A stretch of 12,421 nucleotides of DNA from CAYJBP01 sp964368605. Lineage in GTDB: Bacteria; Bacillota; Dehalobacteriia; UBA4068. Location of the stretch: contig CAYJBP010000074.1 in assembly GCA_964368605.1 (NCBI GenBank), forward strand, positions 1 through 12,421, read 5' to 3'. The notes beneath the pieces are model-generated. The model saw only the letters and a list, made by a program, of their open reading frames with translations, searched no databases and had not been told where the DNA came from. Position numbers and translations under genes: made by a program. Shown in pieces: positions 6,208 to 12,421 of the stretch (its first letter is position 1; each line of letters opens with the position of its first letter).

Positions 6208-7242
6208 ATGAGCACTTTACGTGAAAGAAATTTTGAGCGCTTAAGACAAAGTATTGCCGGGGAAAAAAGTGATGGCCATGCCGTATACCATTTCTTTTCT
6301 TTTCCTTATTACAAAAAGGCGGTTGGGGTAAACTTGGATGAATTTTTTCATAACCCCAAAGTAATGCTCGAAGCCCAGCTAGAAGGGCTTGAATTGGTAG
6401 AAAAATGTGCCGATCCTTATCCGGATTTAGGCCCGGTTGTCGAAACCAATTGCCTAGGCGGCCATGTAGTATTCGATCGTCAAGGCTTTATTGCCGTTGA
6501 GCCGGCTGCTATTAATAGTTTAGACGATGTCTTAAAAATACCTACTGTCGATCCCTATGGCGATAATTATATGCGCATCACCTTAGAGGCTTTAGAATAT
6601 ATGGTGCAAAACTGCCCTAAGGATTATGTGGTACAGCCGCCGCTTTTGATGGGGCCTTTTACGGTTGCTGCTCAATTAAGAGGTATTAGCCAATTCTGCC
6701 TAGATACGGTTATGAATCCCGATTTGGTTAAAGCCATCTTAGAAAAAGTTGTCGAAACCCAAATTATCTATTTAAAAGCTGTTCATAAAATTATGGGCGA
6801 TTTTGATCATGTTTTATACTGTGATGATTTATCGGCCTTTATCGATCCCAATGCTTTCAATAATTTATTGGCACCTTTATATAAGCAGGTTGTGGCCGAT
6901 TTCCCTCAAACCAGCCTTTGGTTGCATAATGATGCCAATGCCGCCCATATTGCCGGCTGCTTGGCCGATTGCGGCTTTAAGTTTTGGCAATATGGCCCCC
7001 AACTTAGCCCCACTAAAACCCTAGAAGCCACCGAAGGCAAAATTTCGATTTTAGGCGGCATTAGCCCGGTTGCTTTAGCCGGTTATAGCTTAGATCAAAC
7101 CATCGAAGTTTGCAATAATTTAATGGATGAATTTGCCGGCAATAATCGCTTTATCCTAGGTGCTGCCGGTTCGGTTAACGAAACGCCTCCTGCTAACCTA
7201 CTGGCCATGATTAAGCTGGCCGACGAGCGTGGCTTAAAATAA
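6208..7242 (+). CDS. UroD-family corrinoid-dependent methyltransferase
   Basis: A 344-residue TIM-barrel protein of the uroporphyrinogen decarboxylase/MtaA/CmuA superfamily. It lacks the N-terminal RQAGRY of true HemE, and the corrinoid protein gene at the operon's end indicates methyl transfer to or from a cobamide. Motifs seen: PLLMGPFTVAAQLRG (145-159), YCDDLSAFIDPNAF (204-217), LHNDAN (239-244), ISILGGISP (279-287) and a C-terminal PPANLLAM (327-334). In MtaA/MtbA-type enzymes zinc is held by His-x-Cys plus a later Cys; here the first pair reads H240-N-D242 and the later site reads GAAGS (318-322), with no cysteine. That fits a substrate other than a thiol, such as a methyl ether. GGGAG 7 bases before the ATG supports the start. 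First gene of a seven-gene operon. Substrate unknown. Confidence 0.8.
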   Translation: MSTLRERNFERLRQSIAGEKSDGHAVYHFFSFPYYKKAVGVNLDEFFHNPKVMLEAQLEGLELVEKCADPYPDLGPVVETNCLGGHVVFDRQGFIAVEPAAINSLDDVLKIPTVDPYGDNYMRITLEALEYMVQNCPKDYVVQPPLLMGPFTVAAQLRGISQFCLDTVMNPDLVKAILEKVVETQIIYLKAVHKIMGDFDHVLYCDDLSAFIDPNAFNNLLAPLYKQVVADFPQTSLWLHNDANAAHIAGCLADCGFKFWQYGPQLSPTKTLEATEGKISILGGISPVALAGYSLDQTIEVCNNLMDEFAGNNRFILGAAGSVNETPPANLLAMIKLADERGLK

Positions 7243-7251
7243 GGAGACCAT

Positions 7252-8055
7252 ATGAGCTTAATCACAAAAATAAATAATCGCCTTTTGGCCGATAATCAAT
7301 TAGCCATTTGTTGGTTAGGCCAAGCCGGCTTTTTGCTGGCCGATAATAAGGGGCATACTTTAGCTATCGACCCTTATCTTAGCCATTGCGGTGAGCGGAT
7401 TAGGGGCTTTATCCGCATTGCGCCGATTTTAATCGAGCCGGAAGAATTAATTATCGATGCCTGCTTAGTTAGCCATAAGCATTTTGATCATCTGGATTAT
7501 GATGCCTGGCCGCTAATTTGTGCTAACCCGGCTAATAAGGATGCGATTTTACTGGGTTCGCCCTCGGCGGTTGCCACCGTAGACGAGCTTAAATTAGGGC
7601 GTATCGATTTGATGAAGGATGATGACATTACTTCGCTATGGGATGGGGCTAGTGTTAAGGCTGTATTTGCCGATCATGGCGATTTAGATCCCGAAGCTCG
7701 GGGCATGCTGCTTAATTGGCAGGGCTTTAAGATTTATATTACCGGCGATACCGGCTATCGCCCCGATGCCATGGGCGAACTTAAAGATAGTAATCCCGAT
7801 ATTATGATTGCCGCCGTAAATGGCCGTTTTGGTAATTTAGATGCCTGGGAAGGCGCTAAACTGGCTACTTATACCGGCGCTAAAAGCATGATTCCTTGCC
7901 ATTTTGGCAATTTTATCGAGCATGGGCCTATGCCCGAACAATTGGCTAGTCATTTGGCTACTTTAGCGCCAAATTGTCACTTGCAGTATTTAACTTTGGG
8001 GCAGATTTATACCGCTACCAAGGCTGAAGATAATACAATTAATTTTATGAGGTGA
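7252..8055 (+). CDS. UlaG-like metallo-beta-lactamase-fold hydrolase
   Basis: A 267-residue hydrolase of the UlaG type (L-ascorbate-6-phosphate lactonase family). The full metal site is visible: H75-K-H77-F-D79-H80, H142 in ADHGD, D166 in TGDTG and H217 in PCHFGN. No signal peptide, so cytoplasmic. UlaG opens a lactone. A related protein in the Thermotoga maritima inositol pathway, as I recall it, opens a diketo-inositol ring and sits beside a zinc dehydrogenase, as here. AAGGAG overlaps the previous stop codon, 9 bases separate the two genes, and its own stop overlaps the ribosome binding site of the next gene. Likely role: ring or lactone opening of an oxidised intermediate. The hydrolase class is firm; the substrate is inferred. 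Confidence 0.82.
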   Translation: MSLITKINNRLLADNQLAICWLGQAGFLLADNKGHTLAIDPYLSHCGERIRGFIRIAPILIEPEELIIDACLVSHKHFDHLDYDAWPLICANPANKDAILLGSPSAVATVDELKLGRIDLMKDDDITSLWDGASVKAVFADHGDLDPEARGMLLNWQGFKIYITGDTGYRPDAMGELKDSNPDIMIAAVNGRFGNLDAWEGAKLATYTGAKSMIPCHFGNFIEHGPMPEQLASHLATLAPNCHLQYLTLGQIYTATKAEDNTINFMR

Positions 8056-8056
8056 G
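8049..8056 (+). promoter_or_regulatory. Ribosome binding site overlapping a stop codon, deciding the dehydrogenase start
   Basis: GAGGTGAG covers the TGA stop (8053-8055) of the hydrolase gene and ends a few bases before the ATG at 8061. It favours that ATG over the in-frame GTG at 8052, which lies inside the site itself, and implies coupled translation. Confidence 0.75.
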
Positions 8057-8060
8057 ATTG

Positions 8061-9122
8061 ATGAAAGCATTAACAATTCTTGAAGTAGGTAAAATGGAAA
8101 TCCAAGAAATTCCGATGCCCGAATTGCAAAGCGATGATGATGTAATAGTTAAAGTTGCCTATAGCGGTATTTGCCATTCCGATATCGAATTATTAAAAGG
8201 CAGCCATCCCCATTTGGTCAATAAAAATGCCCATTATCCTCTTATTCCCGGGCATGAGTGGTCGGGTGTGGTGCATCAGGTTGGTAAAAATGTTACCGAA
8301 TTTAAACCCGGCGATCGGGTGGTTAGCGATGTAACCATCGGTTGCGGTTGCTGCAATAATTGTAAAACCGGCCATTATAATCTTTGCCCCAGCCGCGAGG
8401 TTATCGGTTCTTATAAAAACCGCCAGGGCAGCTTTGCCGAGTATATTCGCAGCCATCGTCGTAGCCTATATTTAGTTCCGCCCGAGCTTTCTTTGCGCGA
8501 GGCGGCTGCTATCGAGCCTGCTGCTACCGCTGTTTATACTGTACAACGTGGCCAAGTTAAATTTGGCGATCGGGTTTTGGTTATCGGTGATGGTTCAATC
8601 GGCTTATTTGCCGTACAAGCTGCCAAGGCTTTTGGGGCATCCAAAATTGCCTTAGTTGGTAGTTGGCCGGAAAAATTGGCCATTGCCAAAGAAAAATTAG
8701 GCGCCGATATCGGCTTAAGCTATCGCTATGACGATGTAGACCCTGCCTTAGACGAGTTTTGCCAAGGCCAATTATTTGATGTAGTTTTAGAAACTTCCGG
8801 CAATAAAAGCGCTTTGGAAAGAGCCATTAAATATGTAAAGCCTACCGGCGTAATCTCGTTAGTAAGCTTTTATAGCGAGCCTTTCGAGGTTAATGTTAAT
8901 GCCATCATCTTAAAAGATGCTCAATTGCATGGCCTTTTAGGCAGCCCCAATACTTTTGCCCCCACCTTGGCCTGCATGGAATCCGGCCAAATTACAGCCG
9001 ACACTTTAATTACCCAAAACTATGATTTTGCCAATGTGGCCGAGGCCTTTGCCTTATTCACCAGCCGCGAAACAATGAGCGTTAAAATAGTTGTTAAAAT
9101 TCAAGATATAGAAGGAGAGTAA
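8061..9122 (+). CDS. Zinc-dependent medium-chain alcohol/polyol dehydrogenase
   Basis: A 353-residue NAD(P)-dependent dehydrogenase of the MDR family, sorbitol/threonine dehydrogenase-like. Catalytic zinc residues C38 (GICHSD), H65-E66 (PGHEWSG) and E152 (IEP) are present, as are the four structural-zinc cysteines C95, C98, C101 and C109. The nucleotide-binding loop is GDGSIG at 176-181. It should oxidise a secondary alcohol of a polyol, cyclitol or sugar acid, or work in reverse. The start at 8061 is preferred over a GTG at 8052 because of the ribosome binding site. It lies between the MBL-fold hydrolase and the aldolase, so it probably makes the keto compound that the hydrolase opens. Family is sure; substrate is unknown. 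Confidence 0.88.
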   Translation: MKALTILEVGKMEIQEIPMPELQSDDDVIVKVAYSGICHSDIELLKGSHPHLVNKNAHYPLIPGHEWSGVVHQVGKNVTEFKPGDRVVSDVTIGCGCCNNCKTGHYNLCPSREVIGSYKNRQGSFAEYIRSHRRSLYLVPPELSLREAAAIEPAATAVYTVQRGQVKFGDRVLVIGDGSIGLFAVQAAKAFGASKIALVGSWPEKLAIAKEKLGADIGLSYRYDDVDPALDEFCQGQLFDVVLETSGNKSALERAIKYVKPTGVISLVSFYSEPFEVNVNAIILKDAQLHGLLGSPNTFAPTLACMESGQITADTLITQNYDFANVAEAFALFTSRETMSVKIVVKIQDIEGE

Positions 9123-9125
9123 AAA

Positions 9126-9884
9126 ATGACTACTTTAAAACAAAAATTACAACAAGGCCCGGTTTATGGTGCATTTATGAAAGGATCCGACCCGGCTATT
9201 GCCGAATTATTAGGTACTACCGGTTTAGATTTCTTTGTTTTGGATAATGAGCATGTGGCTTTGGATAAAGAAAATATCACCAATATCCTCCGTGCTGCCG
9301 AGCTTTATAATATCACCCCTATTGTGCGGGTTATGTTTAATGAGGCCAGCAATATTTTGCAAGCTTTAGATGCAGGGGCAGCCGGCGTGCAAGTTCCCAA
9401 TATCGATACCGCCGAGCAAGCCCAAGCCTTGCAGCAATATAGCAAATATGTACCGATGGGCAAGCGTGGTTTTTCGCCTGCTGTGCGTGCCGGCCGTTAT
9501 GGCACCACCCCGATTAAGCAATATATCGAAGAATCCAATGCCAATGGCTTGGTTATCGCCCATTGCGAATCGGTAGAAGGCCATAAAAATATCGAGGAAA
9601 TCTGCAAAGTAGAAGCTATCGATGTTATCTTCATCGGCCCGATGGATATGTCGCAATCGATGGGCATTGTGGGCGAGATGGGTAATCCCGCTTTAAAAGA
9701 AGTTATCGAAGATGTAACCAAAAAAGCTTTGGCCGCCGGCAAGCAAGTAGGTATTGTTTGTGCTGCTAAAGATGTTGCTTATTATCAATCGATCGGTATG
9801 CGTTATTTATTGATCGGCAATGATCAATCGGCCATTACCGGTTTCTTCAAAGGCGCACTTAAAACCATCAGCGAGGTGAAATAA
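9126..9884 (+). CDS. HpcH/HpaI-family class II aldolase
   Basis: A 252-residue metal-dependent aldolase that typically splits 2-oxo-3-deoxy (4-hydroxy) acids into pyruvate and an aldehyde; relatives act on 2-keto-3-deoxyglucarate, 2-keto-3-deoxy-L-rhamnonate or homoprotocatechuate ring products. Catalytic H43 (DNEHVAL) and R68 (VRV), the KRGFSP..RAGRYG substrate loop (113-126), metal residues E148 (CES) and D174 (GPMD) are all in place. Length is normal for the family. AAGGAGA about 7 bases upstream, overlapping the end of the dehydrogenase gene, supports the start. In this operon it is the likely carbon-carbon cleavage step giving pyruvate, glyoxylate-like or semialdehyde products. Which one cannot be read from sequence. 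Confidence 0.87.
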   Translation: MTTLKQKLQQGPVYGAFMKGSDPAIAELLGTTGLDFFVLDNEHVALDKENITNILRAAELYNITPIVRVMFNEASNILQALDAGAAGVQVPNIDTAEQAQALQQYSKYVPMGKRGFSPAVRAGRYGTTPIKQYIEESNANGLVIAHCESVEGHKNIEEICKVEAIDVIFIGPMDMSQSMGIVGEMGNPALKEVIEDVTKKALAAGKQVGIVCAAKDVAYYQSIGMRYLLIGNDQSAITGFFKGALKTISEVK

Positions 9885-10823
9885 ATGAAAACCTTAGTTA
9901 CCGAAAATATTCATCCCAATGGCATTGCTATTTTGGAGCAAATCGGCGAAGTGGTTATGGCCAGCGCCACCGATAGCGCTACCTTAATTAAAGAAGGCCA
10001 AGGTTGCGAGGCTGCTTTGGTAAGAATTGCTAAAATGACCCCCGAAGTGCTAAATGGCATCCCTACTTTAAAGGTAGTGGCCAAGCATGGTGTGGGCACA
10101 GATAATATCGACCGCGAAACTTGCAATAAAAATGGCATTTATATGGTAAATGCGCCTCATGCCAATACCAATGCCGTGGCCGAGCATGCTTTAGGCTTAA
10201 TGTTTGCCGCCGCCAAAAAATTTGTACCAATGGACAAAATCACCCGTGATGGCGGCTTTAAGCAGCGCACTGCTCATACCACTGTAGAGCTTAGCGGCCG
10301 TACCTTGGGTTTAATCGGTTTTGGTAATATTGCTAAATGCCTGGCCAAAAAGGCTAAGGCTTTGGGCATGAATATTATTGCTTTCGACCCCTTTGTTAAG
10401 GAAAGCGATTTAGGCCAAATGCAAGCCAGCATGGATGATGTATTAAAGCAAGCCGACTTTATTAGCATGCATACCCCCTTACTTGCCGATACCAAAGGCA
10501 TGATTGGCACTGCCCAATTTGCAATGATGAAAAACAGCGCAATTTTTGTAGATGCCTCACGCGGCGGTGTTGTTGATGAAGCTGCTTTGGTAGAGGCTTT
10601 AAAGAGCGGTCAAATCGCCGCTGCCGGCACCGATGTATTTGCTGCCGAGCCGCCTGCCGATGATTGCCCCTTATTCGCCTTAGACAATATTGTGCTTTCG
10701 CCCCATAATGCTGCTTTAACCGAAGAAGCCTTAATCAATATGGCTGTAGATGCAGCTAAAGGCATTGCCGAAGTTGCCAAAGGCGAAACCATCACCTATT
10801 TAGTTAATAAAGAAGTTCTATAG
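9885..10823 (+). CDS. D-2-hydroxyacid dehydrogenase (phosphoglycerate dehydrogenase-like)
   Basis: A 312-residue NAD-dependent dehydrogenase of the D-isomer 2-hydroxyacid family, with the short form lacking the C-terminal ACT domain of biosynthetic SerA. The Rossmann loop GFGNIA lies at 145-150 with acidic D168 after the next strand, favouring NAD. The catalytic triad is R226 (SRGGVVDE), E255 (AAEPP) and H274 (SPHNA). The gene starts directly after the aldolase stop codon, with GAGGTGA in the aldolase's last codons. Its place suggests reduction of a 2-oxoacid or semialdehyde-derived acid, or oxidation of a 2-hydroxyacid, in the same catabolic route rather than serine synthesis. Class sure; substrate inferred. 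Confidence 0.86.
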   Translation: MKTLVTENIHPNGIAILEQIGEVVMASATDSATLIKEGQGCEAALVRIAKMTPEVLNGIPTLKVVAKHGVGTDNIDRETCNKNGIYMVNAPHANTNAVAEHALGLMFAAAKKFVPMDKITRDGGFKQRTAHTTVELSGRTLGLIGFGNIAKCLAKKAKALGMNIIAFDPFVKESDLGQMQASMDDVLKQADFISMHTPLLADTKGMIGTAQFAMMKNSAIFVDASRGGVVDEAALVEALKSGQIAAAGTDVFAAEPPADDCPLFALDNIVLSPHNAALTEEALINMAVDAAKGIAEVAKGETITYLVNKEVL

Positions 10824-10834
10824 GAGGCCAAAAA

Positions 10835-11674
10835 ATGACCAATATCACCGTAAAACGCTTTGAAAATAAGCAATATGAGCAATTATTAGATCCAACCAAT
10901 TCCACCTTGCAGTGGATGGGTTTTGACCGTATCCTGATGAAAAAAGGCGAAAGCTTAGAAATTGAATATACTGCCAAAGAGGCTGCCCTTGTTTTACAAA
11001 GCGGCAAATTTAGTGCTAAAGCCAGCTATGAAGGCAAAGATTATGGCCCTTATGCCGGCGAGCGCAATAGTGTTTTTGACGAAAAGCCTACTGCCCTTTA
11101 TATTCCGCCCAATGCTAAATTAACCATTACTGCCGATACTGATTTAGAGTTTAGAATTTTTACCAATGATTGTGCTAAAGGCAATGTACCTAATTGCGTG
11201 ATGCCCGATCAGGTAGAAGAAGGCGAACCCGGTAATCAAGCTATGCTGATGAAGCGTAAATATCGCCATGTATTTGGTGCTCCGGGCAAAGCTAATGATA
11301 ATATCACCACGCAATTAATCGTGGGCGAAACCGTATCTTGCCCCGGCGGCTGGATTGGTTTCCCTGCTCATCGTCATGATGTAACCAATCATGAAGAGCA
11401 TCCATTGGACGAAGTATTCAGCTTTAAAATCGAAGCTCCTACCGAGCAAGGCGGCTATATTTTGCAACATTCTTATAATACAGCCGATGCCGGCGAGCCT
11501 TGGGATGAGGTAAATGTAGTTGATGCCGATGATTTTTGCCTAGGCTTAGGTAGTGGTTATCATACCTCTTTGGTAGCTCCTGAATGTCGTGGTTATTTGC
11601 TTTGGGGTTTAGGCGGCGCCGAAAAAATCTACAAAGTTAAATTCGATCCCCGTTTTGATGCCAGCAATTTTTAA
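10835..11674 (+). CDS. iolB: IolB-like 5-deoxy-glucuronate isomerase
   Basis: A 279-residue double-cupin protein of the KduI/IolB group. In inositol breakdown IolB turns 5-deoxy-D-glucuronate into 5-dehydro-2-deoxy-D-gluconate. Seen here: GERNSVFDEKPTALYIPP (75-92), LIVGET (161-166), metal ligands H179 and H181 (PAHRHD), E193 (LDEVF) and H243 (GYHTS). Several usual IolB residues differ: GGWIGFPAHRHD replaces the common NWSSYPPHKHD-type segment and the C-terminal part reads LLWGLGG. It may therefore act on a relative of the classical substrate. AGGAGG overlaps the previous stop. No other iol gene (iolC, D, E, G) is in the window. Probably an aldose-to-ketose isomerase step on a uronate or deoxyuronate. 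Confidence 0.78.
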   Translation: MTNITVKRFENKQYEQLLDPTNSTLQWMGFDRILMKKGESLEIEYTAKEAALVLQSGKFSAKASYEGKDYGPYAGERNSVFDEKPTALYIPPNAKLTITADTDLEFRIFTNDCAKGNVPNCVMPDQVEEGEPGNQAMLMKRKYRHVFGAPGKANDNITTQLIVGETVSCPGGWIGFPAHRHDVTNHEEHPLDEVFSFKIEAPTEQGGYILQHSYNTADAGEPWDEVNVVDADDFCLGLGSGYHTSLVAPECRGYLLWGLGGAEKIYKVKFDPRFDASNF

Positions 11675-11703
11675 ATTTTAATTAGCTAAAAAGGAGAATT
11701 ATC

Positions 11704-12327
11704 ATGATTGAATCCGTAAGAGATGCAGTTTCTGCCGCTAAAGTTGGCGAAATTCAAGCCATAGTTAAAGCCGAATTAGATAATAATGCTGATCCGCTCG
11801 AGATTTTAAGCTCGATGGTAGCAGCAATGGATATTATCGGCGAGCGTTTCCAAAAAGGCGAAATTTTTGTGCCGGAAATGCTAATCACTGCGATGACAAT
11901 GAAATCGGGTGTAGAAATTATCAAGCCTTTGATGACCGAAGGAGCAACTTCGGGTTTAGGCAAATTTATCATCGGTACCGTGCTTGGCGATTTGCATGAT
12001 ATTGGCAAAAACCTGGTGGTATTGATGTTAGAAAGCGCCGGTTTTGAGGTTATCGATTTGGGCGTAGATGTGGATATTGACAAATTTGTTAATGCGGTTA
12101 AAGAGAATCCGGATTGCAAGTTGGTTGGTATGTCGGCCTTATTGACTACGACCATGGGCAATATGAAGTTAATTATCGAGGCAATTAAAGAGGCCGGCTT
12201 GGGTGATCAGGTACAATTTATGGTAGGTGGCGCACCGCTTAGCCCGCAGTATGCCGAGGAAATTGGTGCAAATTACTCTGCCGATGCCAGCGAAGCTGTT
12301 AAATGTGCTAAAAAATTATTAGCGTAA
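11704..12327 (+). CDS. Corrinoid protein of a methyltransferase system (MtaC/MtbC-like)
   Basis: A 207-residue protein with the two-part build of cobalamin-binding methyl carriers: an N-terminal helical cap (about 1-85, with the KGEIFVPEML segment) and a Rossmann-like B12 domain. The base-off signature DLHDIG is at 96-101 with H98 as the lower cobalt ligand, followed by SALLTTT and VGGAPLS. It would carry a methyl group between the UroD-family enzyme and a second methyltransferase to THF or another acceptor. AAGGAG 7 bases before the ATG supports the start; the gene is 29 bases after the iolB-like gene and is the last gene of the operon in view. The B12 role is firm; partners are inferred. 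Confidence 0.92.
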   Translation: MIESVRDAVSAAKVGEIQAIVKAELDNNADPLEILSSMVAAMDIIGERFQKGEIFVPEMLITAMTMKSGVEIIKPLMTEGATSGLGKFIIGTVLGDLHDIGKNLVVLMLESAGFEVIDLGVDVDIDKFVNAVKENPDCKLVGMSALLTTTMGNMKLIIEAIKEAGLGDQVQFMVGGAPLSPQYAEEIGANYSADASEAVKCAKKLLA

Positions 12328-12421
12328 AAAGTTTTACTCGATTTTTTACAAATTCGCAGGGATATTGGCCTAGCTGGCCTTTGCTTCGCAAAGCCGCAGC
12401 TATGCACGTAGCTATAGCGCA
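12328..12421. repeat. Non-coding tail with clustered short hairpins, cut by the window end
   Basis: After an AT-rich stretch with a short inverted repeat (GTAAAA 12324-12329 with TTTTAC 12332-12337) and a T run at 12342-12347, the base composition becomes GC-richer. CTTTGC (12379-12384) pairs with GCAAAG (12388-12393), and AGCTA (12398-12402) pairs with TAGCT (12409-12413). This may be the start of an intergenic palindromic repeat or a terminator region. No ORF or clear T tract follows the hairpins. Confidence 0.4.

Noticed and set aside
6208..7242. Heme-synthesis uroporphyrinogen decarboxylase (HemE)
   Set aside because: No RQAGRY N-terminus, no other heme genes, and a corrinoid protein in the same operon; methyltransferase is the better reading.
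9366..9742. Open frames antisense or out of frame within the aldolase and other genes
   Set aside because: They lie inside genes with intact family motifs, have no ribosome binding site and resemble no known protein.
9885..10823. Biosynthetic SerA
   Set aside because: Short form without a regulatory ACT domain and sits inside a catabolic operon, directly coupled to an aldolase.

Overview
The window looks like part of an anaerobic, low-to-mid GC Bacillota-type genome. The signs are strong GGAGG-type ribosome binding sites before nearly every gene, AT-rich intergenic DNA, tight operons, a TGS-type nucleoside kinase and a corrinoid methyltransferase pair. The exact lineage cannot be fixed by eye; a clostridial or Negativicutes organism that demethylates methylated substrates would fit.

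Layout. (1) 3-1649, plus strand: the 3' part, nearly complete, of a uridine kinase-like nucleoside kinase whose start lies left of the window. (2) 1658-1725: a bidirectional terminator and a second AT-rich hairpin, where the plus gene and the minus operon converge. (3) 5801 down to 1735, minus strand: a four-gene operon in the order type II (archaeal-like) GAPDH, archaeal-type phosphoglycerate kinase homologue, tartrate/D-malate dehydrogenase-family enzyme, Asp/Glu racemase-like protein. It has a near-perfect sigma-A promoter at 5854-5883. (4) 5802-6207: a divergent AT-rich control region with a perfect 9-2-9 palindrome and an 8-bp direct repeat at the minus start site. (5) 6208-12327, plus strand: a seven-gene operon in the order UroD-family methyltransferase, UlaG-like metallo-beta-lactamase-fold hydrolase, zinc alcohol dehydrogenase, HpcH/HpaI aldolase, D-2-hydroxyacid dehydrogenase, IolB-like isomerase, corrinoid protein. 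(6) 12328-12421: short non-coding tail with clustered hairpins.

How it may work together (inference). The plus operon starts with a UroD-fold methyltransferase and ends with a cognate corrinoid protein, and between them lie enzymes of carbohydrate or cyclitol breakdown. This suggests a compound that is both methyl donor and carbon source, such as an O-methylated inositol or sugar acid. The methyl group would pass to the corrinoid and then, by an enzyme outside the window, to tetrahydrofolate. The carbon skeleton would be oxidised (Zn dehydrogenase), opened (MBL hydrolase), isomerised (IolB-like), cleaved (aldolase) and its 2-oxo/2-hydroxy acids interconverted. The divergent operon could take an aldehyde or phosphorylated product to ATP through a specialised GAPDH/PGK pair and handle a C4 hydroxyacid. 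No transporter, regulator, corrinoid reactivase or THF methyltransferase is in the window, so the pathway is seen only in part.
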